From Gallionella straubiae (lineage in GTDB: Bacteria; Pseudomonadota; Gammaproteobacteria; Burkholderiales; Gallionellaceae), in contig NZ_CP194331.1 in assembly GCF_051257895.1 (NCBI RefSeq), forward strand, positions 1,240,001 to 1,304,000: 64,000 nucleotides of DNA. Direction: 5' to 3'. Position 1 is the stretch's first letter; each line of letters begins with the position of its first letter. The notes under the pieces were generated by a model. The model saw only the letters and a list, made by a program, of their open reading frames with translations, had not been told where the DNA came from and made no database searches. The translations under genes and the position numbers were made by a program. Shown here one piece after another: positions 1-8,327 of this stretch.

Positions 1-849
1 CTTTTCCAGAGTCTTGACCAGCGACGCAAACTCCGGCTGCATCTTCGCCATGCCGACGAAGCGCATGGAGGGCTGCACCGCAGCACCCACCTTGAAATGC
101 ACCGGCGCCGCCGGACGATCCAGGTCGAAGCTGAACAGGCTGTTCGCATCCTGCTGCGCGCCGATCTCGATGCGGGCGCAATACTGCCCGACGATGCGCT
201 CGGTGAGGTGCACATACAGCGGCCTCAGGGTGCTGACCCCGCAGCCATGCCAGCCGAGCAGCCGCCCCACTTCGCCTTTCACCGTAGTCTCACCGCCTCC
301 CGGATAGAGTACCAGCGGCGTTTCCAGGTATTGCTGCTGCTCGGCATGGCGGTAGAGCTGTGCAAGATTGTTCCAGACCGTCTTATCGACCGGGCCGTAG
401 CGCGTGCAGGTATATTTCAATTGCCCGGCCAGGGCATGCACCGCGCGCGCCACCAGCAGCGGCAGCTGCGCCTTGAGCGCGGCGGCCCCCTTGTCGCCGC
501 CGCAATAGCGGCCGAACACCGCACAATAGGCCCTGGCGGCATGGCGATAATAATTGTCCAGCGCCAGCCACAGGCGGTTCTCCTGGAATTTGTTCAACTC
601 CTGCGGCGTGAAATAGTCGCGCACCAGTTTCCGCGCATGCGGCCGGGCAGCTTCGTCGAGCAGGCACAGGACGACGAACTGGTGATCCAGCCTGAGATCG
701 GCGCCGTCCGCGACCGATTCGATCCACTCACCCAGTTCCGTAAGCGATTTGTATGCGTCATTCTTCGGCAAGTCGTCCACGAGCGCCTGCGCGGACTTGA
801 TGTCCGCCATGGGATGATCGTTTTTTTTGCCGAATATGCCTGACAACAT
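1..849 (-). CDS. Unknown protein, N-terminal 283 residues (runs off window)
   Basis: An uninterrupted minus-strand frame runs from an ATG at 849 to the window edge, so the C-terminus is missing. The start is preceded by a good GAGGTG Shine-Dalgarno site about 5 bases upstream. The protein begins MLSGIFGKKNDHP and is soluble, mainly helical and Ala/Leu/Arg-rich, with no signal peptide or membrane segment. I do not recognise the family from this part. Proteins of this look in betaproteobacteria sometimes carry a C-terminal regulatory domain such as PilZ, but that is a guess because that part is outside the window. It is divergent from aat, with about 75 bases between the two starts, so that gap should hold both promoters. 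Confidence 0.7.
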   Translation of the reverse strand, partial: MLSGIFGKKNDHPMADIKSAQALVDDLPKNDAYKSLTELGEWIESVADGADLRLDHQFVVLCLLDEAARPHARKLVRDYFTPQELNKFQENRLWLALDNYYRHAARAYCAVFGRYCGGDKGAAALKAQLPLLVARAVHALAGQLKYTCTRYGPVDKTVWNNLAQLYRHAEQQQYLETPLVLYPGGGETTVKGEVGRLLGWHGCGVSTLRPLYVHLTERIVGQYCARIEIGAQQDANSLFSFDLDRPAAPVHFKVGAAVQPSMRFVGMAKMQPEFASLVKTLEK

Positions 850-924
850 TTTTCACCTCGCAAGCCAACAGTCTTAACCCGTGGCAATATAACCGCAAAA
901 TACCCGCATTGAATATATGCCAAT

Positions 925-1632
925 ATGCCTGAGCCGATGATTCCGTGGTTGACCGTTGATGCGCCGTTCCCGCCGCTCGAGCGCGCACTGCGCTCGCCCA
1001 ACGGCCTGCTCGCCGCGGGCGGCGACCTGTCCGCGCCGCGCCTGCTGGAGGCCTACCGGCACGGCATCTTCCCGTGGTTCAGCCCCGGCGAACCGATCCT
1101 GTGGTGGAGCCCCGACCCGCGCATGGTGCTGATTCCGGACGAAATCAGGATCTCCCGCTCGTTCGCCAAGGTGCTGCGCAATGCCGCCTACGAGGTGCGC
1201 TGCGACACCGCCTTCGAAGAGGTGATGCGCGCTTGCGCCGCGCCGCGCAGTGGTCAGGGCGGTACATGGATCAGCGAAGACATGATCGCAGCGTATCGCG
1301 CGCTGCACGAGTTGGGCTACGCGCACTCGGTGGAGACCTGGATGGACGGCAGGCTGACCGGAGGGTTATACGGTATTGCCATCGGGCAGATGTTCTATGG
1401 AGAATCCATGTTCAGCCGCGCCAGCAACGCCTCCAAGATCGCGCTGACCCACCTGGCGCGGCAGCTCGAACGCTGGCAGTTCGGCATGATCGATTGCCAG
1501 ATGAACACCGCTCACCTCGCCTCGCTCGGCGCGCGCGAGATTCCGCGCGGCGAATTTATCGCGCGGCTGCGGGAATTGATAAACTGCGAACCTGTCAAAC
1601 GCTGGCAATTCGATGCCGACCTCTTCACATGA
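925..1632 (+). CDS. aat: Leucyl/phenylalanyl-tRNA--protein transferase
   Basis: Aat transfers Leu or Phe from charged tRNA to the N-terminal Arg or Lys of proteins, creating a primary N-degron read by ClpS/ClpAP in the cytoplasm. The 235-residue length is normal for the family. Hallmark motifs are visible: FPWF near residue 50, then EPILWWSPDPR, then GGLYG and FYGESMFS in the second half, and a late DCQ segment. The start at 925 is the first ATG; a second ATG four codons later is possible. The stop overlaps the start of bpt in an ATGA junction, so the two N-end-rule enzymes are translationally coupled, as in many betaproteobacteria. Confidence 0.97.
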   Translation: MPEPMIPWLTVDAPFPPLERALRSPNGLLAAGGDLSAPRLLEAYRHGIFPWFSPGEPILWWSPDPRMVLIPDEIRISRSFAKVLRNAAYEVRCDTAFEEVMRACAAPRSGQGGTWISEDMIAAYRALHELGYAHSVETWMDGRLTGGLYGIAIGQMFYGESMFSRASNASKIALTHLARQLERWQFGMIDCQMNTAHLASLGAREIPRGEFIARLRELINCEPVKRWQFDADLFT

Positions 1633-2387
1633 GTTTATTGAACGACATTCCACTATCTGCGCTGCACTTCTACACGACAGCGCCCTATCCGTGCAGCTAC
1701 CTGCCCGGAATTGAAGCGCGCTCGCAGGTTGCCACGCCCACCTTCCTGATCAATACGCCGGTCTATTCGGAGCTGGTGCAGCATGGCTTCTGGCGCAGCG
1801 GAACCTACACCTACCGCCCGCAATGCGAAGGCTGCAGCGCCTGCGTGCCGCTGCGCATCCCGGTCAAACAGTTCGCGCCCAACCGCTCGCAGCGGCGCGC
1901 CTGGGCGCAACATGCGCACCTCGATGCCAGCCTGCACCGCCTGCAGGACCGCCCGGAGTATTACGAGCTGTACCAGCGCTACCAGCGCGCGCGCCACCCG
2001 GACGGCGGCATGGACAACGACGACCGCGACTCGTACCGGGATTTCCTGCTGCAAAGCCACGTCGATACGCTGCTGGTGGAGTTCCGCGAGCCCTTCGACA
2101 AAACCCGTGACAGGGAGGGCGCGCTGCGCATGGTCAGCGTGATCGACCTGCTCAGCGACGGCCTGTCCTCGGTGTACACCTTCTACGAACCTGATCTGCC
2201 GCGCGCGCGCTTCGGGGTCTACAACGTGCTGTGGCAGATCGAACTGTGCCGCAAGCTCGACCTGGATTTCGTCTATCTCGGCTACTGGATCAAGCACAGC
2301 CGCAAGATGTCCTACAAGACCGGCTACCAGCCCGCCGAGGGGCTGATAGCCGGGACATGGCAAGCGCTCGGCAAGGAGCCGGCTTGA
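1629..2387 (+). CDS. bpt: Aspartate/glutamate leucyltransferase (Bpt)
   Basis: Bpt (ATE/R-transferase-like) attaches Leu to N-terminal Asp or Glu of proteins, extending the bacterial N-end rule that Aat serves. The 252-residue protein shows the family Cys-rich motif CEGCSACVPLRIPV near residue 65, followed later by YLGYWI and MSYK near the C-terminus. I place the start at the ATG overlapping the aat stop because the protein then begins at the usual position (MSLLNDIP). Its stop overlaps the TTG start proposed for the next gene, so aat, bpt and the membrane gene form a continuous translational chain. Confidence 0.96.
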   Translation: MSLLNDIPLSALHFYTTAPYPCSYLPGIEARSQVATPTFLINTPVYSELVQHGFWRSGTYTYRPQCEGCSACVPLRIPVKQFAPNRSQRRAWAQHAHLDASLHRLQDRPEYYELYQRYQRARHPDGGMDNDDRDSYRDFLLQSHVDTLLVEFREPFDKTRDREGALRMVSVIDLLSDGLSSVYTFYEPDLPRARFGVYNVLWQIELCRKLDLDFVYLGYWIKHSRKMSYKTGYQPAEGLIAGTWQALGKEPA

Positions 2388-3265
2388 AGACGCGCCTGGG
2401 CGTTTTCATCGCCGCCCTGTTGCTGTTGCCGCTCGCCGGCCTCCTGTTGAGCGGACATGAATGGTATGAGCTCCCTGTTGGCGAGCGACTCGCCGAAGGC
2501 AGCATTGCAGCCATCCCCGTAACAGCCCTCCTGCTGCTGGGCTACGCGCTGCTCGTCAATTTCTTCGTCAAAATACGCACCGGCAACAGCCCGTTCGGCA
2601 TGCAGCACAATTACTATCTGGCCATGGCCGCGGCGGGCGCCGTGCTGGGCTGGCTGATCGTTTACCTCAACCTGTTTGTCGCAAGCTGGCTGAGCGGGCC
2701 GGATCATTCGCTCCTGCAGATCATGCTCTGCACCGCCCTTTTTGCGCTGCTGGCACCCGCCGTCCTCATCACGCGCGCCCTGCTCGGCTCGTTCACCGGC
2801 CTGCTCAAGCGCCTCGCGCGCGGCCCCGCCCTGCCCGCGCCCGCCCCCGAAACGCTGGCCTTCACCCTGTTGCCGCTTGCGATGCTGGGACTGCTGGGCG
2901 GCGCGGCATGGCCCGCGCAACTCTCCTGGCTGCTGTGGGCAGCGCCGCTGTTGCTGCTGGTTGCACTGCAATTGCTGTGGCACGAGAGCACGATCTTCTC
3001 CAGCCTGACATCCGGCGACTGGGGGCGCGTAGCCTGCGCCGTGCTCGCCGGCCTGATCGTCGGCAACCTCGCCGCGATGAGCCATCGGGTGGCGGGCGGC
3101 GATCTCGCGGTCAGCCCACTGTTCGCGCAGGCCGGCTATGCCCTGTTCGGCCTGCTGTGCCTGCAGCTCGGCGACATCATCGCGGAGAACTGGCGCGGCA
3201 AGAAGCGCAGCGACCTGTTCAAGAAGAAAAAATTTTCCATCCCCATCGTCGTGAAGAAGAACTGA
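2384..3265 (+). CDS. Uncharacterised multi-pass membrane protein
   Basis: A 293-residue hydrophobic protein with about eight predicted membrane spans from residue 5 to about 275, ending in a basic tail rich in Lys and Phe. I do not recognise a family or a catalytic motif. The start is assigned to a TTG that shares bases with the bpt stop (TTGA), because AAGGAG sits six bases upstream at 2372-2377. An in-frame ATG at 2357 is the alternative and would add nine residues. It ends three bases before pyrD and is probably co-transcribed with it. A link to the N-end-rule genes is not implied by anything in the protein. Confidence 0.75.
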   Translation: MKTRLGVFIAALLLLPLAGLLLSGHEWYELPVGERLAEGSIAAIPVTALLLLGYALLVNFFVKIRTGNSPFGMQHNYYLAMAAAGAVLGWLIVYLNLFVASWLSGPDHSLLQIMLCTALFALLAPAVLITRALLGSFTGLLKRLARGPALPAPAPETLAFTLLPLAMLGLLGGAAWPAQLSWLLWAAPLLLLVALQLLWHESTIFSSLTSGDWGRVACAVLAGLIVGNLAAMSHRVAGGDLAVSPLFAQAGYALFGLLCLQLGDIIAENWRGKKRSDLFKKKKFSIPIVVKKN

Positions 3266-3268
3266 CCC

Positions 3269-4285
3269 ATGTACCCACTGCTGCGCCCCCTGCTGTTCCG
3301 GCTTGACCCGGAGACCGCCCATAACCTGACACTAAGCGGACTCAGAACCGCGCATGCTCTCGGCCTGAGCGGCCTCATCGCGAAGCGCCCCCCCGACGAT
3401 CCGCGCACCGTGATGGGGCTGACCTTCCCCAACCCCGTCGGCCTCGCCGCCGGGCTCGACAAGAACGGCGAGTGCATAGCCGGGCTCGCGGCGCTCGGCT
3501 TCGGCTTCATCGAGATCGGCACCGTGACCCCGCTGCCGCAGCCCGGCAACCCCCGGCCGCGCCTGTTCCGCCTGCCCGGAGCGCAGGGCATCATAAACCG
3601 CATGGGCTTCAACAACGAAGGCGTGGATGCGCTGATCGAGAATGTGCAGTGCGCAAAATGCAAGGGTATCCTCGGTATCAACATCGGCAAGAACGCTGCC
3701 ACGCCGATCGAGAAGGCGGCAGACGACTACCTGATCTGTCTGCGCAAGGTGTACGCGCACGCGAGCTACGTCACCGTCAACATCTCCTCGCCCAACACGA
3801 AGAACCTGCGCCAGTTGCAGGGCGGCGACGAACTCGACGCGCTGCTCGCGCAACTAAGGGCGGAACAACTGAAGCTCGCCGAAACACACGGCAAATACAC
3901 GCCGCTCGCGGTGAAGATTGCCCCCGACCTCGACGCGGAACAGGTTAAACAGATCGCCGCGCTGCTCGTCAAACACCGCATCGACGGCGTGATCGCGACC
4001 AACACCACGCTGTCGCGCGAGGGCGTGGAAAACCTGCCGCACTGCAACGAGACCGGCGGACTCTCCGGCGCCCCGGTGCGCGAAAAATCCACCGCCGTGA
4101 TCCGCCAGCTTGCCGCCGAACTGCAAGGCGCGCTGCCCATCATCGGCGCGGGCGGCATCCTGAGCGGCGCGAACGCCGCGGAGAAGATCGAGGCGGGAGC
4201 CTCATTGGTACAGCTCTACAGCGGCCTGATCTATCGCGGTCCGGCGCTGGTCGGCGAATGCTGCGCCGCCCTCCGCGCCCTGTAA
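3269..4285 (+). CDS. pyrD: Dihydroorotate dehydrogenase (quinone), class 2
   Basis: PyrD oxidises dihydroorotate to orotate in pyrimidine synthesis and passes electrons through FMN to membrane quinone. At 338 residues it has the class 2 length and the N-terminal amphipathic region (MYPLLRPLLFRLDPETAH) that docks to the membrane. The class 2 catalytic serine lies in NISSPNTKNLRQLQ near residue 173. FMN-site segments GLAAGLDKNG, NRMGFNN, IATNTT and GAGGI are all present. The spacing from the upstream membrane gene is three bases. No obvious terminator follows; the next element is the c-di-GMP riboswitch. Confidence 0.97.
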   Translation: MYPLLRPLLFRLDPETAHNLTLSGLRTAHALGLSGLIAKRPPDDPRTVMGLTFPNPVGLAAGLDKNGECIAGLAALGFGFIEIGTVTPLPQPGNPRPRLFRLPGAQGIINRMGFNNEGVDALIENVQCAKCKGILGINIGKNAATPIEKAADDYLICLRKVYAHASYVTVNISSPNTKNLRQLQGGDELDALLAQLRAEQLKLAETHGKYTPLAVKIAPDLDAEQVKQIAALLVKHRIDGVIATNTTLSREGVENLPHCNETGGLSGAPVREKSTAVIRQLAAELQGALPIIGAGGILSGANAAEKIEAGASLVQLYSGLIYRGPALVGECCAALRAL

Positions 4286-4385
4286 TTCGAGGCTGAGCCG
4301 GAAGCACCTGTCTCCGGCATTCATCCTCGACAAATTTGATACACTTTTTTTGCATGATCTGCTAGAGTGGCAGCACAAGGTTGTA

Positions 4386-4466
4386 AAGGGCAAACCCGAC
4401 CGAAAGGCGGGGACGCAAAACCACCGGTCTGACTGGCTATGCCATATGACAGCGGGGTCGCCAAAC
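4386..4466 (+). promoter_or_regulatory. Cyclic di-GMP-I (GEMM-I) riboswitch aptamer
   Basis: The stretch contains the conserved GEMM-I landmarks in order: GGGCAAACC opening the first helix, a helix capped by a GAAA tetraloop (CCGAAAGG), the joining segment GGACGCAAAACC, CCGGTCT entering the second helix, a distal TGGC/GCCA hairpin, and the closing AGCGGGGTCGCC that pairs back to the start. The family binds c-di-GMP in the three-way junction. The aptamer lies about 140 bases upstream of the pseudo-receiver/PilZ gene on the same strand. I see no terminator between aptamer and gene, so control of translation or a downstream structure is more likely than transcription termination. Confidence 0.9.
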
Positions 4467-4540
4467 CGATGAAGTTTTCCTTCTTTGCGTTTAGCACGCG
4501 TCCTTCCTCATCTGCCCCACAGCCTTTTCATAAACCGATT

Positions 4541-4580
4541 GATCCGGCATTGCCGCGCGCAGCCTGTTTCGTACCGGATC
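4541..4580 (+). promoter_or_regulatory. Inverted repeat upstream of the PilZ-gene ribosome site
   Basis: GATCCGG at 4541-4547 and CCGGATC at 4574-4580 form a perfect seven-base inverted repeat in the leader between the c-di-GMP aptamer and the gene. The right arm ends ten bases before the Shine-Dalgarno sequence AAAGGAG (4591-4597). It could be part of the riboswitch expression platform, but that is inference from position. Confidence 0.4.
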
Positions 4581-4604
4581 GGACACGATGAAAGGAGCAA
4601 TACC

Positions 4605-5405
4605 ATGTTACTTTCCAATGCGCTAATCGTTGATACTTCGCAAGCCACGCGGGATTACGTCCGGAAGATTCTTCATCGGGATTTGGGATGCAAGGAAATC
4701 CACGAAGCCAAGGATGCAGACGATGCAGTTCGAGTACTGAAGTCCGGGCGCGTCATCAACTGGATTTTCAGCTCATTGGAAATGCCCGGTCTGTCCCCGC
4801 GCGATCTTCTTGGAATCATCCGCAACAGCCCGCATAGCATGCGCACCCGCTTCGTGCTGATGTCATCCAGCGTCGAGCCCGTTGCCCGGGAAATCGCCCT
4901 CCGGGAGGGCGCCGCCGATTACCTGTGCAAGCCCTTTGCCCCCGACCAGTTGGTTGGCATGGTGCACCGCCTCAAAGGCCTGATGGAACGGCGTCGCGCC
5001 GAGAGGCTCAAGACCGCCCTGCCTTGTGAAATCAACATCGGCTTCGATTCATTTCACGACTACGGGGCGGAACTGGCCGATATCTCGATGACCGGCTGCC
5101 GGGTGAAGACTTCGCAAGTCAAACCTGGCAGCGGGTATGTCGATGACTTTGCCACCGTTACCCTGCCGCTGGAAAATGACTCTCCATTCCATTTCCAGGC
5201 AAGAATAAAGCGGGTGGAATTCAGCAAATCCTGCACCGACCCATTGCGCAATACCGAGGTGGCGGTTGAGTTCGTTAATGTCCCTCCACCACTCAAGGAA
5301 AAACTCGAATCGTTTATCGCTTCCTGCAGGGAAAAATTCTGCGCCCAAATGGCAAAAGTAGCCGACCACGCATCAGCGCCGCCACTACCCTCAGGCAGCC
5401 ACTGA
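4605..5405 (+). CDS. Pseudo-receiver + PilZ c-di-GMP effector
   Basis: A 266-residue two-domain protein. Residues 1 to about 125 have the receiver fold: LIVDTSQ at the start, a switch serine in LMSSS, and the conserved Lys in LCKPF. The phospho-acceptor position, normally D in a D-x-x-MP motif, reads SSLEMPG, and only one acidic residue remains in the N-terminal acidic pocket, so phosphorylation is unlikely. Residues about 130-235 form a PilZ domain with both c-di-GMP-binding motifs intact: RRAER (RxxxR) and DISMTG (DxSxxG). The ATG at 4605 is chosen over an upstream in-frame ATG because AAAGGAG precedes it. It lies downstream of a c-di-GMP riboswitch and upstream of a strong terminator, so it is probably monocistronic. 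Confidence 0.9.
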   Translation: MLLSNALIVDTSQATRDYVRKILHRDLGCKEIHEAKDADDAVRVLKSGRVINWIFSSLEMPGLSPRDLLGIIRNSPHSMRTRFVLMSSSVEPVAREIALREGAADYLCKPFAPDQLVGMVHRLKGLMERRRAERLKTALPCEINIGFDSFHDYGAELADISMTGCRVKTSQVKPGSGYVDDFATVTLPLENDSPFHFQARIKRVEFSKSCTDPLRNTEVAVEFVNVPPPLKEKLESFIASCREKFCAQMAKVADHASAPPLPSGSH

Positions 5406-5424
5406 AAATCCCCCCTCTCATCGG

Positions 5425-5454
5425 CGCCCCGCTTCTTGCGGGGCGTTGTTTTTT
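5425..5454 (+). terminator. Rho-independent terminator
   Basis: CGCCCCGC and GCGGGGCG pair perfectly around a TTCTT loop and are followed by TTGTTTTTT. It closes the riboswitch/PilZ transcription unit just before the rnf operon. Confidence 0.93.
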
Positions 5455-5531
5455 GGAAACCTCTGAACGCGAACGATTGAAGCGGCATTTGAATCGGGAG
5501 ATAATCCGCCCCTGATTCCACAGGTGCGAAT

Positions 5532-6107
5532 ATGACCGAATATCTGCTCATCCTGGTTGGCGCGGTGTTCGTGAACAACATCGTGATGGTCAAGATTCTC
5601 GGCCTCTGCCCCTTCATGGGGGTATCCCGGAAGCTGGAGACTTCGCTCGGCATGGGTCTGGCCACCACCTTCGTGCTGACCGTGGCCTCGGGCGCCAGCT
5701 ACCTCATCAACGAATACCTGCTCGGGCCGGAGCTCTCCTACCTGACCACGCTGTCGTTTATCGTGGTGATCGCGGGCATCGTGCAGTTCACCGAGATGGT
5801 GATCCAGAAGACCAGCCCGATGCTGCACCAGGTGCTCGGCATCTACCTGCCGCTCATCACCACCAACTGCGCGGTGCTGGGCATCCCGCTGCTCAACGTG
5901 CAGGCGAACCACAACTTCATGGAATCCGTCTTCTTCGGCATGGGCGGCGCGCTGGGCTTCACGCTGGTGATGGTGCTGTTCGCCGGGATGCGCGAGCGCA
6001 TGGAAGGTGCGGACGTGCCGGGCATCTTCAAGGGCTCGGCAATCGCGATGGTCACGGCGGGGCTGATGAGCCTGTCGTTCATGGGGTTTTCGGGGTTCAT
6101 CAAATAA
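5532..6107 (+). CDS. rnfA: Rnf/Rsx electron transport complex subunit A
   Basis: A 191-residue integral membrane subunit of the Rnf (Rsx) complex, which couples electron flow between ferredoxin and NAD to ion movement, or in some proteobacteria keeps SoxR reduced. Six membrane spans are apparent. The paired family motif reads VFVNNIVMVKILGLCPFMGV near the N-terminus and is partly mirrored by NCAVLGIP in the middle, reflecting the inverted repeat topology of RnfA/RnfE that holds a [2Fe-2S] cluster in the membrane. It is the first gene of rnfABCDGE. The ATG at 5532 is preceded by an acceptable CAGGTG. Confidence 0.96.
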   Translation: MTEYLLILVGAVFVNNIVMVKILGLCPFMGVSRKLETSLGMGLATTFVLTVASGASYLINEYLLGPELSYLTTLSFIVVIAGIVQFTEMVIQKTSPMLHQVLGIYLPLITTNCAVLGIPLLNVQANHNFMESVFFGMGGALGFTLVMVLFAGMRERMEGADVPGIFKGSAIAMVTAGLMSLSFMGFSGFIK

Positions 6108-6117
6108 TGGGGGCCAA

Positions 6118-6663
6118 ATGCTAAACGCCCTGCTCGTCATGGCGGCCATCGCCCTCGCGCTCGGCGCGGTGCTGGGCTACTCCGCGATCCGGTTCCGCGT
6201 CGAGGGCAACCCGCTGGTGGACAAGATCGATGCGATCCTGCCGCAGACGCAGTGCGGACAATGCGGCTATCCCGGCTGCCGTCCCTACGCCGAGGCGATT
6301 GCCGCCGGGGAAGACATCAACAAGTGCCCACCCGGCGGCGAGGACGGCATCCGCAAGCTTGCCGACCTGCTCGGCGTGGAATTCAAGCCCTTCGGCAGCG
6401 GCACGGTGCTCAAGCCGAAGGCGGTCGCCTTCATCGACGAGAACCTCTGCATCGGCTGCACGCTGTGTTTCCAGGCCTGCCCGGTGGATGCCATCGCGGG
6501 TGCGGCGAAGCAGATGCACACCATCATCGCCTCCGAGTGCACCGGCTGCGAACTGTGCGTCGAGCCCTGCCCGGTGGACTGCATCAGCATGGTGCCGATC
6601 AGGGAGAGCATCGCGACCTGGAAGCGGCAGCATCCGGTTTACATGATGGCGGCGACGAAATGA
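6118..6663 (+). CDS. rnfB: Rnf complex ferredoxin subunit B
   Basis: RnfB brings electrons into the Rnf complex. Residues 1-25 form the membrane anchor. A four-Cys iron-sulfur domain follows (C46, C49, C54 in CGQCGYPGC, and C70 in NKCPPGG). Two ferredoxin-type [4Fe-4S] motifs are at residues 111-121 (CIGCTLCFQACP) and 141-151 (CTGCELCVEPCP). The 181-residue length matches the proteobacterial short form, which has two rather than six C-terminal clusters. The stop overlaps the rnfC start in an ATGA. Confidence 0.97.
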   Translation: MLNALLVMAAIALALGAVLGYSAIRFRVEGNPLVDKIDAILPQTQCGQCGYPGCRPYAEAIAAGEDINKCPPGGEDGIRKLADLLGVEFKPFGSGTVLKPKAVAFIDENLCIGCTLCFQACPVDAIAGAAKQMHTIIASECTGCELCVEPCPVDCISMVPIRESIATWKRQHPVYMMAATK

Positions 6664-8327
6664 GGACGCTCTTCAAGTTCAACGGCGGCATCCACCCGCC
6701 GCAAAACAAGGAGCAATCGACGCAGCAGGGCATCGCGCACGCGCCGCTGCCTGCGAGGCTCGTCGTCCCGTTCCGCCAGCATGCGGGCGAGGCCGCGCGG
6801 CCGGTGGTGCGCGCCGGCGATCATGTGCTCAAGGGCCAGCTCATCGGCATGCCGGAGGGCTTCGTCTCGAGCGCGGTGCACGCCCCGACTTCGGGCACGA
6901 TCGCCGCGATCGACATGCAGCCCGTCGCGCATCCTTCGGGCCTGCCGGACCTGTGCGCGACGCTGATCCCGGACGGCAGGGAGGAGTGGATTCCGCATGA
7001 GCCCGTCGACTACCGCAACTGCGACCCTGCCGAGTTGCGCCGTCAGTTGCGCATGGCCGGCCTCGTGGGGCTGGGCGGCGCGGTGTTCCCGAGCGACCTC
7101 AAGCTGCGCCCGCTGCGCGGCCACCCGAACAAAGACATCGGCACGCTGATCCTGAACGGCGCGGAGTGCGAGCCCTGGATCACCTGCGACGACATGCTGA
7201 TACGCGAGCGCGCCGCAGAGATCGTGCAGGGCGCGGAGATGCTGCGCCACATGCTGGAGGCCGGCGAGGTGCTGATCGGCATCGAGGACAACAAGCCGCT
7301 GGCGATCGCCGCGATGCGGCAGGCGGTCGCTGACAGCGGCCTGCCCTTCGAGGTCATCGCCATCCCGACGATCTATCCGGGCGGCAGCGCGAAGCAACTG
7401 ATCCGCGTGCTCACCGGGCTGGAGGTGCCGTCCGGCAAGCTGCCCACCGACATCGGCGTGCAATGTTTCAACATCGCAACCTGCCACGGCGTCTACCGCG
7501 CCCTCGCGCACGGCGAGCCGTTGCTGTCGCGCATCGTCACGATCACCGGCAACGTGCGCGCGGCGCGCAACTACGAGGTGCTGTTCGGCACGCCGGTCGC
7601 CGATCTGGTCGCGCTCGGCGAGGCGTTGCCGGACACCGACCGCTACATCATGGGCGGGCCGATGATGGGCCAACCCCTGGCCTCGATCGACATCCCGCTG
7701 ACCAAGGCGAGCAACTGCATCATCGCCGCGTCGGAAAAGCTCTTCCCGCCCGCGCCGCCCGCGCTGCCCTGCATCCGCTGCACGCGCTGCGCGCAGGCCT
7801 GCCCCGCTGATCTGCAGCCGATGGACCTGTTCTGGTTCTCGCAGGCGCGCGAGTTCGGCAAGGCGCAGCAATTCAGCCTGTTCGACTGCATCGAGTGCGG
7901 CGCATGCAGCTACGTCTGCCCCAGCCACATCCCGCTGGTGCAGTATTTCCAGTTCGCCAAGAGCGAGATCCGCGCGCGCGAACAGGAGAAGCAAGCCGCC
8001 GACCACGCGCGCGAACGCCACGAGTTCCGCGAGCACCGCTTCGAGCGCGAGAAGCGCGAAAAAGCCGAGAGGCTGGCCGCGCGTGAGCAGGCCTCGAAGG
8101 GACAGGCCGCCGGACAAACCTCCGCCGCGGCCAGCGAAGCCGACGACGTGATGCAGAAAATCCAGGCGGCGATGCAGCGCGCGCGGGAGCAGGCTGCCGC
8201 AAGCCAGCCGAAGAACACCGGCCATCTCACCGCGCAGCAGCAGGCGGAAATCGATGAGATCGAGGCGCGCCGCGCGAAAGTCCGCGAGATGGCACCGCCC
8301 CCCGCCGGGCACAAGGAGGAACAATGA
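6660..8327 (+). CDS. rnfC: Rnf complex NADH-binding subunit C
   Basis: RnfC is the peripheral subunit that binds NADH and FMN and passes electrons through two [4Fe-4S] clusters. The 555-residue protein starts MRTLFKFNGGIHPP, the usual RnfC beginning, at the ATG overlapping the rnfB stop. GLGGAVFPSDLKL marks the nucleotide-binding region. Cluster motifs CIRCTRCAQACP and CIECGACSYVCP lie near residues 371 and 410. After residue 440 a charged Ala/Arg/Glu/Lys-rich extension, probably a long helix or coiled coil, leads to the C-terminus; such tails vary in length among RnfC proteins. The stop overlaps rnfD. Confidence 0.96.
   Translation: MRTLFKFNGGIHPPQNKEQSTQQGIAHAPLPARLVVPFRQHAGEAARPVVRAGDHVLKGQLIGMPEGFVSSAVHAPTSGTIAAIDMQPVAHPSGLPDLCATLIPDGREEWIPHEPVDYRNCDPAELRRQLRMAGLVGLGGAVFPSDLKLRPLRGHPNKDIGTLILNGAECEPWITCDDMLIRERAAEIVQGAEMLRHMLEAGEVLIGIEDNKPLAIAAMRQAVADSGLPFEVIAIPTIYPGGSAKQLIRVLTGLEVPSGKLPTDIGVQCFNIATCHGVYRALAHGEPLLSRIVTITGNVRAARNYEVLFGTPVADLVALGEALPDTDRYIMGGPMMGQPLASIDIPLTKASNCIIAASEKLFPPAPPALPCIRCTRCAQACPADLQPMDLFWFSQAREFGKAQQFSLFDCIECGACSYVCPSHIPLVQYFQFAKSEIRAREQEKQAADHARERHEFREHRFEREKREKAERLAAREQASKGQAAGQTSAAASEADDVMQKIQAAMQRAREQAAASQPKNTGHLTAQQQAEIDEIEARRAKVREMAPPPAGHKEEQ

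Noticed and set aside
4336..4370. A sigma-70 or sigma-54 promoter just before the riboswitch
   Set aside because: TTGATA is present but no acceptable -10 lies at the right distance, and the GG/GC spacing of a sigma-54 site is not met; a promoter must exist but I cannot place it.
6639..8324. A 561-codon open frame opposite rnfC
   Set aside because: rnfC has complete cluster motifs and coupled neighbours; the antisense frame shows no motif and is a product of high G+C at third positions.
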